Of a stretch of DNA of 64,000 nt, positions 1 to 11,314 are shown one piece after another. This DNA comes from Cyclina sinensis (taxonomy: Eukaryota > Mollusca > Bivalvia > Venerida > Veneridae): contig JAAONU010000018.1 of NCBI GenBank assembly GCA_012932295.1, forward strand, positions 4,830,206 to 4,894,205, read 5' to 3'. The notes below the pieces were generated by a model that was not told where the DNA came from, searched no databases, and saw nothing but the letters and a program-made list of their open reading frames with translations. A program made the position numbers and the translations under genes. Every line of letters begins with the position of its first letter. The first letter of the stretch is position 1.

Positions 1-68
1 CTTATTCGGCTAAATATCTCAAATGGACTTGTCGATCTTTCAATTTGGACAAATCCATTTAACTTTCA

Positions 69-260
69 CATGGGTGCTTATTAGAACACCGGACTCACGA
101 GTCAGAGGTCGTTGGTTCGAATTCCAATAGGGGTTAAAGTCTCCAGTGAAGTTATGCATTCCACACTTCCGGTGAGCACTTGTCACTGATAGGTTTTGTG
201 TTAGGTGACATGTTTCAGTTCAGCCCTCAGAGCAATGATTGCACTCAATAAAACATATCA
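69..260 (+). repeat. tRNA-related SINE-like element, 5' head
   Basis: Positions 114-125 read GGTTCGAATTCC, a good match to the RNA polymerase III B box (T-arm) of tRNA genes. The preceding 45 bases resemble a decayed tRNA body, with a self-complementary GACTC/GAGTC anticodon-arm-like stretch, but no clean cloverleaf or paired acceptor stem is visible. Non-tRNA sequence follows, as in a tRNA-derived SINE. The 3' boundary is arbitrary because no tail or target duplication was found. A chance B box is the alternative. Confidence 0.35.
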
Positions 261-1269
261 AACAGAGTAGCAATATGTTTCATTATTCAGGGCTTGATAT
301 AGAATGACATGAACAACAAAATATTTAATGATAATGCTCTCAAATGCACAACATATTCAAAAATTTTCAAACTTATTAAATTGCAATTTTTATGTATAGT
401 TTCAATGTAGACATATCATTATTTAGTCATAATATTTACATTCTTATAATTAATTGTAATAGAGCTTTAATTGCAAAACATGTTCAATAATTTTAACCTG
501 ATTATAATTTTCATAGTATATTTTTATGTATAGTTTCAATTAAGACATATAATTCTTTATTCTTAATTGTTGCAAGCTAATGACTAATTCAAGATGGCGA
601 TGCACGTAAGAAATTGTTCAATAAAGACCATGTTAATTACACTCCTGTATTTGGTTATGTTTATACGGATAAAAATAAATGGACAATATCAAATATCCAC
701 CAACCTTACAGTTTCTCAGTAATTGATATTGACAATAATACGTTGTGTCGATAAAGGTTTTCTGTTGATCTATTTGCAAAATAACGTTCAAGCAAAATTA
801 TGCTTACATTCAAATGCTTAAGCTTAGTATTCAAAGGAGAAGGTCAATGTTGAATTGAAGATGTAATCTAATCTGCACGCAAAACTGTACATATGGTCCA
901 AATGTCATAATGACTCTTCATACGTTATCATTTTGGTGAAATCCTTGTGTTTTTTCAATAAACAATAAATAAATTTATGCGCTCTTTTTAATGTGAGATT
1001 CTGTGTTTTCTGTCCAGGTGTTTTTACTGATATGCGTTTTACACGTTTTTTTAAAAAAACAAAAGTTAGCAAGATGGAAAAGGCTGACAAAGATTAAAGT
1101 TGATATCAACATATACAATAACTATGCCGTTTAATTTTCAATGCAGTGGCTCCAAAAAAAATGAAAGTAGTTCAGTAGGTAAAGGTAACGATCAAAAGAA
1201 GTTCAAGGGCAAAGTTTGATATGTGAACATGAATTTCTTCAAGAACTTGTATGGCTGATTTTTTTCGTT
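261..1269. other. Anonymous AT-rich intergenic sequence
   Basis: AT-rich DNA with short poly-A/T runs and no reading frame resembling a known protein on either strand. No terminal inverted repeats or tandem units were recognised. Confidence 0.5.
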
Positions 1270-2440
1270 TTTCAATTTTAGATGTTAACTTTTGACCCCG
1301 GTGCCAGAGTTTTGTACATCTTCCGTACGGAACCACGGGACAGGGCTACAAATCAAATGTTTAGGCTCTGGGCCCTATGATTTTATCAAAGGATTTAAAC
1401 AAATTGGTAGAGAAACACTAAACAATGTTATACACCAACACATAAACTCTGAACCTTACTGTTTAAGAGAGAATAGTTTTTAATTATTGTATTAGTTAAA
1501 AAGTGACCGCAGGACTGTATCATTTCTGACCTGTGGCCAAGAATTGAACAACTTTGATACAAAAACACTAGAAAATGTTATATATCAAATATCGAAGCTC
1601 TAGATCTACAATGAAAGAAAAAAATAAAAGAAACTTCTGACCAAGGGGTCATAATTTGAACACCGTTGGTACAAAAGTACTAAACATTGTTTATTCTCAA
1701 ATATATAACCTCTCGGCTTAACGGTTTGAAAGTAGAAAATCGTCTAAAAAGTGAAGCACTGATCCCAAGGCGGGGTTTCTGTTGACCTATGTATCATGAT
1801 TTGAATAAATTAAGTATACATGACCACATAACCACCAGAAAATGCTCATACCAAACATCAAAGCTCTAGGCCTTACAATTTCAGAGAAGATTAGAAAAAA
1901 TCATGCATAAGTCAAACTAGTGACTCCTAGGGCGGAGTCATTTTTTGACCCAAGGTCAATTATTTCAACAGTATTGTGGAGGACTACAACACAATACCAT
2001 ATTTTCTATATCTTAACTCAAGGACTTTTAATTAAAAAAAATTTACTTTTAATTACTGAAAAGAAGATTTTTAAACTCTTTCTATGAAAGTCAAGGTAAA
2101 AGAATATCTCATTCCGTGGAGCAGTTAATGGTCCTGGGATTATCAGTTGAACAATCTTAATAGAGACTAAACAATGCAACAGACCAAATATCTAGACTAC
2201 ATGCCTATCAAAGTGTAACCTCGAAATGTCTATAAAAATGAAACGGGCCAGTACTACCTCAGGGTTATAAGTTGCACAAACTTTGTACAGATGTACTAGG
2301 CAATATTACACGCTAAAAGTCTGAATTGCATGCCTTGCTGTTTCAGAGAAAAAAAGTGTTTTAAGTTCTTCCTCCATATGTCTTTGTAAACAAGGAAAAT
2401 TCAAATAGACTTGAGTCCATTTGAGTATACGGTTTTTACT
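1270..2440 (-). repeat. Decayed tandem array, GGCCCCGCC-type
   Basis: A phrase reading roughly 'atatcnaagctctaggccttacaa...tttcagag', next to 'accaagg(g)gtcat...tttgaac', recurs near 1,353, 1,590, 1,701, 1,856, 2,008, 2,190 and 2,310. Spacing is about 110-240 bases, typically near 150. The consensus matches the internal array of the foldback element at 55,310-56,040, so this is an older, more diverged relative. No ends of a complete element are visible here. Strand is given relative to the array at 53,345-53,830. Confidence 0.65.
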
Positions 2441-4583
2441 GCATTTTTAAGGAACCTTTAGCTACAGCATTCTATTTTGTTTTCCGAGTTTCGAGCTTTA
2501 TTGGCGAGGCTTTGGTTGTATCAAGCCAACAACATGGTCAGAATCTAGTTCAATATTATAAAGTTGATTAATAAATGAATATATGATTTGAGAAAAGAAA
2601 GCAAAAGCTCAAATGGTTATTCAAAAGAGAGCTGTTAGATAGATATCATAGTTTTATTCGGGAAAACCTCATGTTTTGTAATATGTGAAGAGAATGTTTA
2701 ACGGATCGTTTGATAGCATTGCCAGTCAGATTACCTAAGGTATAAATCTCAAAACTAAAGTAACAGCATGAAAAGCTCTTATTTAAAATATACTTTATTG
2801 CATGTAAGATACAAACATAAATATTTACCTAAATGTAAATAACTCAGATATTAGTGTCAAAGAGCTTCTGTATTATAATTGAAAGAAATAAACTGTACAT
2901 GACTGTTGACACTTGAACCGAAATTTGAACTGGTATCTAGAAATGTCATTATATCAGTTTTAAACAGAACAACCTTTCAGCTGTTCACGTTTTGAAATAT
3001 ATTACTAAAAATAATTGGTCAAGTCTGTCAACCTAATAGACAAAGCGACGCGAGCTAAACCCAATGACGCAGAAGAAAGGCAGTTTTTAATTCACATTTT
3101 TTATATGGAAAGTACGGTTAGAAAAGAGTGGTACAGATATACCCAAAATGAATTCATTTTTATAACAATTATATCATACAGAATTAACGTAAACACTTGT
3201 AATGGGTTTTTCAGTTTAGTTTTAGAAAATACGCCATCTCAGCAATAGTAATTGTATTAGTAAAAACGGAATTTCACACTCAGTTTATTTCCTTAACACG
3301 TCAGAACATAAGGCTACATTATTTCAATACTTACGGTTTCAGTGTGAGTAAACTGTGCTAATTTTACATTACGATACTCTAAAAAAAGAAACTAAGATTG
3401 GTTTCCTTTTATGTACAGTTTTACATGATGTAGGAAGAAATATAATAAGTTCTAAATGACACGCCATTTAAGACCTTCAGCAAGTGATTGTAAGATCATA
3501 CCTGACGTAGGAGTCATTGTATTGTAATGTTGAGATATACCGGTCTATAATTTTGCAGGAATCATATATATGTATTGAAAATGTCGGATAATGAAGACAT
3601 TTTCGACATAATTTTATGATTTTTGTCACTTTCTAAAACATCCAGTTCTTTCCTGCAGCAGTGAGAGTGTATTTTGCAACTTACATAGCTGAAAGTAAAA
3701 TGCTCTTGGATTAAAACTACGGATTGCCATTGGTTGCCTGTTAAGTATGGATGGTTTTCGTTGCCGAAAATCCAGCCTTTGAAACTTGACAATTCATACT
3801 TCGGTTCTACTAAACAGATTAGTAAAAATCTAATTGTCGATCCGAGAGTTACATACCGCACTGGTATTAAGCGTTTTGATTATCTCGATTTGACAATTTG
3901 GAAGCTGGTAACATACAACTTAGATAAATTGCAAACTGTATTTAGAAATGTATAACTTCAAATTTGCGACATGTAAACGATAGAACGTACACAACACGTT
4001 TTATGCCGTAAATCATGACGTTGAGAATGTAACTGCATCAGTTAACACTCCCAGGTTGGCAACACCACACTTTCCTTTTACATTCTAACGCGATTAACAT
4101 TTGTAAACGATTTTGCAACTTCCATATATGGCATTATTACGGAAATAGACGAAGATTATTTTAAAAGGCGGAGCCAATTTTCATGAGAGCACAAAAATTA
4201 AAGAGAGGCAACTCTTACCGTACAGTAATAATGAGGTAACGTATAAATATATTTCAAATTAAATAAAACTGTTATATATGTCACATACATCAACTGCATT
4301 ATAGTTGACTTTGAATATATCCTCTGATTTTGTTAACACGTATACTAGCACAAGATATTCAAGTAATACAAAAGATGGGTCGACGATGAAAAAAAAGAAA
4401 ATGTTCTTACATCTTGAAATTCTTGCAGCAACTGTGAAGAACATATTTAAACCTAGTTACTGATTCATTTTTTTGATATAGAAAAACATTAAAATATGAA
4501 GTTTTACACACTTTTATCGGTAACAAATTTACCCCGCTAGTCACGGGGTAGATAACATTAATTTTGACGCCTCATTACAAGTA
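2441..4583. other. Anonymous intergenic sequence
   Basis: Only short open frames (up to 99 codons near 3,562-3,861) occur. Their translations resemble no family I recognise and overlap on opposite strands, as expected by chance. No tandem or inverted repeats were identified. Confidence 0.5.
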
Positions 4584-4664
4584 GACGCTGTGTCTCAGTG
4601 GTCTATATCGTCGCTCAATATTTTACTGACCGAAAGGTCGTGGGTTCGAATCCTGGTTATGTCA
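4584..4664 (+). repeat. tRNA-like sequence (tRNA pseudogene or SINE head)
   Basis: The segment has an A-box-like stretch (GTCTCAGTGGTC), a GACC-GAAA-GGTC hairpin where a variable or anticodon arm would lie, and a strong B box (GGTTCGAATCC, near 4,643-4,653). The outer bases GAC...GTC can pair, but the acceptor stem is mismatched after four pairs and no convincing seven-base anticodon loop is seen. A run of T follows at 4,669-4,676, a possible Pol III terminator. A functional tRNA is unlikely; a SINE head or tRNA relic is favoured. Confidence 0.4.
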
Positions 4665-6984
4665 AAACTTTTTTTTCAGTTTTCATGGTGTATAGAAGCA
4701 TAATGTTATGTTTTTTCCATAGTATATTAAATTCTCTTAAATTTTAAAGAAAAAAAATCAGCAAAATTCTGTGAGTCAGTCGCTAATGTAACGGTACGAA
4801 TTGTTGAATTCGTTCACAGAAGTATTCGTACTCATTTGTTTTACATTCATCATTCAGTACTAGAATGCGATACATGGATTTCACTTTTAGCAACATAAAA
4901 AAAGAGAACTAAACAGTAAGTCTGTGCATATTTTTCTTTGAAAGACTATATTGGGTTGTAGAAAAACCCAACTTTTTGACCAAGTGTATAACCACGAAAC
5001 TATACAAAGTTTACTACTGATAATTCCGTGGTATAACCAAAAACTTGTGAATTTGTCCCATTTTAATGTTGAAATAAATATTCAGTGTATCCTAGCATCT
5101 CTGTTTACATCCATTGGGAGATATTTTGAGTCATTGGATGTGATTTAGCCTTTTATTATTAAATATATGTAAGCTGATGTAGCTTAAGGTCTTCAGCGAA
5201 CCCCTTTTTATGCATTTTACTAAATCATTGACAGCTCTAAGATCTGAGTATACATGCTGTCAATAGCTGTTACCTAGACTTGCTGTCTTTCTGATCAAAA
5301 GCAGAGAACTATTTTTATTTACAAGGAATACTACATAGAATATTTATATATTTTTGTAAGCGATGGCTTTCTTAGAGATAAAATAAACAAGGTATATATA
5401 AATTGATAATCAACATATTTACCTTTGGACTCATTTAAATATTATTATTGAAAAAAATATGGTAAAAATGGGAAAATATATCTATACAGTATGGTAAAAA
5501 TAAAAAGTTGATTTTGTAAGTGTACTTAACTACATTTTTTTTTCGGAATGAATACTTTCGTTAGCAAAATGAGAATTAAACATAAGATATAACTTATAAC
5601 CGCTAACTCATTAAATCAATTTGCAACTTTGGCAACCCAGAACTTTCTGATCAGATTAATACTATGATATTCGAACAAGTACACAATTACATCGATGAAA
5701 CATAACGATTTTTCTAATATTTAGTTACTTCTTTACTTAAAGACTTTATTGAGACTTTTAAATATCAAACCTTCTATTTTTCATATCTTGACTATCAAAC
5801 TAAATATATCGTTATGTTTAGTTACATATATTTCCTATATCGATTTCTTAATTTCTTTTCCCCATACTTCTTCCGTTCCAATACTTAAGTTGCATGTTTC
5901 AAAATTATTACTATAATCTTTGTATCTTTACGTTAGAGAAAGTTACATAACTCTTACCTGTTTATTCATTTATACTCTAATCATATATCATTTTCATTTC
6001 CTTGATTCTCAAATATATATGTTAGCTTGTTACGAATTAAGCACCTATTTCATGTTAGCCATTCATTAAGGAGAAGAATTTTATAAGACTTTTTGTCTTT
6101 CATTCTAATCCTTTTTCATGAATATGTATTGTATATATATTGCTCTGAATTGTATATTATAAAATGACTGTATATATTCTGAGAATAAATATGTTTAAAC
6201 TAAATCAATTTGCAAAAATTTATATGCTAAGTACATGGAAAAAATTGTAGTAATTCCTATGTTTTCTGCATATTTTCGTAAAGACGTGTTTTTCTGCTAT
6301 ATTCACTGCTTATGACACTGAGACCTGTAAAAGCAAGTCAAAACTCAGAAAAATCTTCAGAGGTACCAAAGATTTAGAAATAATGAAAACTCTGGCTTTA
6401 TCGATGCAAGCTTTGTTTAAAACTGCCACGATATTTGTGATAAGCAGTTTTAAGTAAAGATTAGGCTAATTATGCTGCAACAGAAAACAAAGTCTCCTGC
6501 TTTTTCTGTTTTGATGTGATATAGATCTACAATGAAATATTCAATCGACCAATGGCTTTATGTGTTGATCTTTCAAAACAGTTTGGAATATCCAATCGAT
6601 ATCTCACGTTATTTCATAATAGCTTTTTTATACTGCGAAAAAATAAGAACACTGTGGCGGTGCAAGAAATACTCACACTTCAGGTAGGTAGGACAAGTGA
6701 AGCCTGTATCTGCATTTATAAATATTTCCAGTTATCATCCGTCTGAAGCCTGAAGGATCATGATTTACAGGACTTAAAACGGACCCAGCAAATGTAAGGC
6801 ACTTATATGTCAACCGAAATATTCTACTTTAAAGGGACACACCCTAAAATTAAGAGTTTACTTTCAAATTACGCAAATGTAAATTATATTGAATACAATA
6901 TTATCCGGTGACAAAGTGCCAGTAAAATAATACAGCAGAAAATCTTAAGACATTATCATTAGTCTTTACATAAACAGTTGTTTA
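4665..6984. other. Anonymous AT-rich intergenic sequence
   Basis: Very AT-rich, especially 5,330-6,250. No coding signal or structured repeat was recognised. A fragment near 6,831 (TTTAAAGGGACACACC) resembles the kind of end seen in dispersed molluscan elements, but no partner end was found. Confidence 0.45.
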
Positions 6985-7895
6985 CGAGGGTCATCCAATA
7001 AAATTAGAGACCTAATCGATTTCTTAAGAATATTTAATAAGGGTGACTTACATAGATATATTCCTTCAATGTGACAAGGGTCTAGGAGTTCATTTTGTGG
7101 CATCCTGTGTTTTCGTGAAGAATCAAGGCAGTAGCTTCAAGAAGTTCTGGTCACATTTTCTTTACAGCAGGTCTCAAGTTTTTCAGACAAAACCTTCAAG
7201 AGTTTCATAGTTGAGTGACCACACAGCACGCAATGAGCTGCTAGTATTCTTTTATCATCTCCAAGCTGCCCTGTTTTTTCTGAATTTTATTGACCGTGGC
7301 GACGCTGGAGTGTGCCATTCTGATGACTGTATCTTTGTGTCGGGTTCATAGCTTCTTATTCACGTTTCGTCAATCGCCATTACTCTGTTACAATCATTTA
7401 TCATACCGCCTAAGCATGTTGTGCAACCTCTATTCGAGCATGTTTTGCTCATCAGATAAAAGCGTGGGGTACCCTTAAACAGATACTCGTCTCACGTTCA
7501 TCTTCTTTGTCAAAATCACATGAGCGGATCCGGTGCTGAAACCAAGCTCGTTTGCTTTTCTTCGCATGTAAATCTCTGATCCGTGTCCAAAGACAAACTT
7601 TTGAAACATTTTCTTCCGTGGTGAACTCCGTTGGACGACCCTCCGCCCTTAAACGAGGCAAATGGTTTTGCACGCTAGCTGCTCTTCAATAGCAAACCTG
7701 ACCATGGTGCGCTGAGTGATGTCATGCAAATTAACGTCAAAATATTGACATTCACATAACGTCGATCATTTGGTGCAATATTTTAATTTACAAACAATTA
7801 CGCCACATTCATGCCAAATTTTATTTTCAAATAACTTATATAACGAGTGAGATAATGAATTAGATTAGTCTCTCTTTAATTGGATGACCCTCCTG
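6985..7895 (-). mobile_element. Decayed mariner element
   Basis: The ends form inverted repeats. The left begins CGAGGGTCATCCAATAAAAT after a TA, and the right end, read on the other strand, begins near GGAGGGTCATCCAATTAAAG. At 911 bp it is shorter than the usual 1.3 kb mariner. The interior encodes fragments of a mariner transposase on the minus strand. The right terminal bases have drifted, so the TA target duplication is visible only on the left. Confidence 0.75.
7055..7690 (-). pseudogene. Mariner transposase relic
   Basis: On the minus strand, broken across all three frames, are phrases typical of mariner transposases. A PRLLSDEQ-like segment is followed by a block that aligns with DETWxxxYxP and the following SSxWHTPxSPR region. 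Next comes a stretch like RPAVxKMxPELLEATALILH, then the degenerate position of the second catalytic aspartate (HENTGCHK instead of H(D/Q)NAxxH). Stops and frameshifts are too many to count reliably, and the HTH N-terminus and the C-terminal third are missing or unrecognisable. It would act on the element's own ends, but this copy cannot be functional. Confidence 0.7.
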
Positions 7896-9603
7896 AGTAC
7901 AATTTTGGCCTTTTCCAGAAGAACATTTTCTTGTTATCTCAGTATCTAAAGAAGTTTTGAACGTTTAAGCTTCAAAGCATCTATAACGCTTCATTTGTTA
8001 ACGCTTTTTATCAGCGGTGAATTGTAGACTTTATCCTTTTAAATCGATTTTCCCACTTTTTACTCCCTGTACCAGTTCTATTTCAATGTAAGAAAAGAAA
8101 AGTGGACCTTTGTGTTATATATGGCTTGCACTTGTGCAGTCTTTTGATAGAACAGGAAATTTTTTAATCATAACCGGTACCGCCTAAGACAGGTGTTCAT
8201 TCATTTCTAGTCATCTTGAGATGGGAGTTTTAATGAGTCCGTTAGAGCAGCTTGAAATGTATAGGAAGTTGTGTCAGTTCTAAGTCAGTTTGGTAAATTT
8301 CATGAATACCTACTTCTCCCAAAAGTCACCACAGCTCTTGAATTTCTGGCATAGTACCTCTTAACGTTTACTCAGTTATAGTTCATTTTATTTTCACGAA
8401 GTTCTGTTTGAGTGAATATTTTGCAAGGTCTCGTGTGATAGAATCACGTTGGTTAGCCATTCCGGCACGTTCGAACTGCCTTTCTCTTGCGATTACCCTG
8501 AAGTGTATGCAATGTCTTTGACAGCTAAAAACAAAAGAATGTAACGTAGAACTGGAAACTTAAAAACACAATAATAAGCCCGAGAACTAAGAAAAAATTA
8601 TTAGTTGTGCACTTGATTCTTGAATCTTTTTCTAGATAGTGTCTCCTTTTTCATATTGCTTTAGAGGAAAGTGTAGCAAATACTCCAACAAAAATATCAC
8701 GATGTTCCTATTTAAATAAAAGTACAAAAATGAATGAAATGAAATCATCAACACAAAACAAGTAGAAGGGATAACGTGTCAGCTGCAAAATCATGTGCAT
8801 CTTACAGCAAACTCATTTACTCGCTGCTGTTGTGATGAAGAAGAACACACCGAAATAAAGTGTCCAGGTATGTCTGTTTTCATGACAGGAACATATAGAA
8901 GACCAAACGAAAATTTAAATAAACAAGATCCAAATTAATTAGAAAAACCCAGTGAAATTGGTGTTATCACCAACAACCTTGAAACTTACCCAATACAAGC
9001 TTCTGCATTTCAACAATTTCAGAATCATTTTTTAAAACGATCATATCAGAACCACTGAATTTAAAATGGGGTCAGGATATTTTTCACAAAAAATGCAGGT
9101 GTTTACAGTATTAAGGCTATATAGAAGCAGTTAACAAATTATGGACTACCAGAACTAAACAGCCATCTATGTATAGTCTATGCAGTGTCTGAAACAACAT
9201 ACAACTCCAGGACACTATTTCTGCTAGGAACAAACGTATTTAAAGAACTTGCTTCAAATCATAAAAACAACCTATTGTAATCAGTACTTACAGAAAGAAA
9301 AATTGCTTTAAGGGCCTGAGCATAAGGATAGGAAATGTCGAAATAATTAGGATAAGTAAGCAATTATCCGCACAGCTGCGAAAAATAAAAGATTACTATT
9401 CCATAAAAAACACAAATAATTAACAAAAAGAGTTAAAGAGACAAAGACCTTAAGTATCAGTCAAGTGTTTCATTTTTCAAGAGTCAGATAAGTTATTTCT
9501 GTCGTTAGGTTTAGATATAATAAATAATACAGGAATACAACATTTCTAACATGCCTACAAACTCACAAAAATCACACACAGTCATCTTTTGTGACTTTCA
9601 GTA
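7896..9603. other. Unassigned sequence, possibly old decayed coding DNA
   Basis: No family was recognised. Between about 8,790 and 9,340, two plus-strand frames stay partly open, with a cysteine cluster (TRCCCDEEE) and later WxxKWGQD- and YxEAVNKLW-like phrases. These give the impression of a decayed mobile-element protein, but I cannot name one. The rest is AT-rich. Confidence 0.35.
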
Positions 9604-10360
9604 TTAAATGGATTGTGCTCCAGATGATCCAACAAAACACAGTATTCAATTAATTGACAAAAACGGTTCTTTTCGATAAAATCATATGCATACAAACGTA
9701 TCAGGCCTATTTCATAACTTTGGAAGTGCACGAAAAGTGACAAGCAAAATGTTGAAATAAAATCTACAAAGGGTTTCCCAGATTAAAAACACCACTTGAG
9801 TTCCAAGGACGGGCACTTTGTCACGTCACGTGAAGAAAACTGTCAACAAAGAAAATGGCGTCATTATCATCAACAACGGAAAATGTCAAGTGTAGTGTCT
9901 GTATATTGAAAGAAAAACTTATTTGCCGTATTTACGTTATGATTTGTTTACTTTGTATACTTTATTACTGAAACATGCATAAAACATGCGTAAAGTCATT
10001 ACATCTGTGTTAATTCGAACAAATTTCAATGTTTGAGCTAGTTTTCATAGGCGACATGTTTACATAGAAGTTATATACACCGAGTGTCGCGCATGCTCGA
10101 ATCATCACAAAAATGTCACATGATGATGGGATACAATGTACATCGAGTTTAAAAATAGATTCATACCGTCGCGTTACGGTATAAGATACTGAAGGGAAAA
10201 TACTACGATAACAATGATTTCTCGCGTTTTCCTAAGGCAAATAATAAGTCAGGGATCACATCTTAATGGAAATTATTCAACTACTACGTCGTTGCTTGGT
10301 TTTTTTCAAAAATGTTATTTATTTTTCAACATTAGACCATCTGGAGCACAGCCTCTTTAA
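9604..10360. mobile_element. Non-autonomous inverted-repeat element with TTAA flanks
   Basis: TTAA occurs at 9,604-9,607 and 10,357-10,360. Immediately inside are inverted repeats that match at 17 of 22 positions, sharing an unbroken core TGTGCTCCAGATG. The 749-bp interior shows no transposase. A TTAA duplication suggests a piggyBac-type mobiliser, but the terminal bases (A..GG) are not the classic piggyBac CCC, so the family is left open. Confidence 0.6.
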
Positions 10361-11314
10361 CTGATGACAATGCTTATGATATAATAGAAAGAGAGCCACA
10401 AGATCAAAATTTAACATGCTCGGAATAGGGTATTCTCACGTTAGATAGAGAAATCAGTGTAGATGAAAAGGAAATTAAGCAGTTATCATTGCCAAAGGTC
10501 TACCATAGACAAATATTTTAGGGTTGTCGTAGTGATGTAGGACATGAAGTCGTGATCGAAAAATTTCATTGGCATCGGCCAGATTTTACTGGACATGTAT
10601 CACAACTAAAATGGAAAGTGTGTGACATCGGGTGAAAGATGCCTAAAACGCAAATTTCTTACCAACTTATGAGCACCTTTGTTAAACGTAGTCTTAAATT
10701 ATCCTCTGAAATTAGTTGCTATGGATCTTTTTACTCTAGAAGTATTCAAACTTCCTATGCACTCTTTAGTCACATTCTTGTGAATTTTGGCGTACGCAAA
10801 TGTCTTCACTTAGATCTGGGTTCTAACTCCGAATCTAATTTGTGAGCTATGAAACATCATGTGAGTCAACACGTCCATAAGTACATGTTATCACCCCATA
10901 AGATACTAAACCTGAAGTTAACGTACCATACGAGGGTTGATCGAAAATTAATGAAACTTTTGATCTAAAAATTTTATCTTTGTGTCCAGTACCTTGTAAC
11001 TGTGTCAATATACAGTTTAAATATTTATTTACAATATAATAAAGTAATAATTATTTTTGAGATGTATAAACGTCTCGGATACGTTGCTATAGTAACCAAT
11101 GAACGGATGAGCGGGGCAAGCAAAAAAGATGACTACATTTTCTATGAAAAGAATGTTAAAAATAAAAATCGAAATGGCCGAATGTGGCGCGATTTCGTAT
11201 GCGGCGTCTATGACGTCTGGTGCGTATGTGTTGAAGACGTCGACGTCATATCCGTTACCGCTGGCAAACAACAGATAAACAGGCAACCGTTGCGGAGATA
11301 ACAAATATTCACAA

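Noticed and set aside
3562..3955. Overlapping 99- and 73-codon frames on opposite strands
   Set aside because: No family resemblance, no splice or promoter context, and lengths expected by chance.
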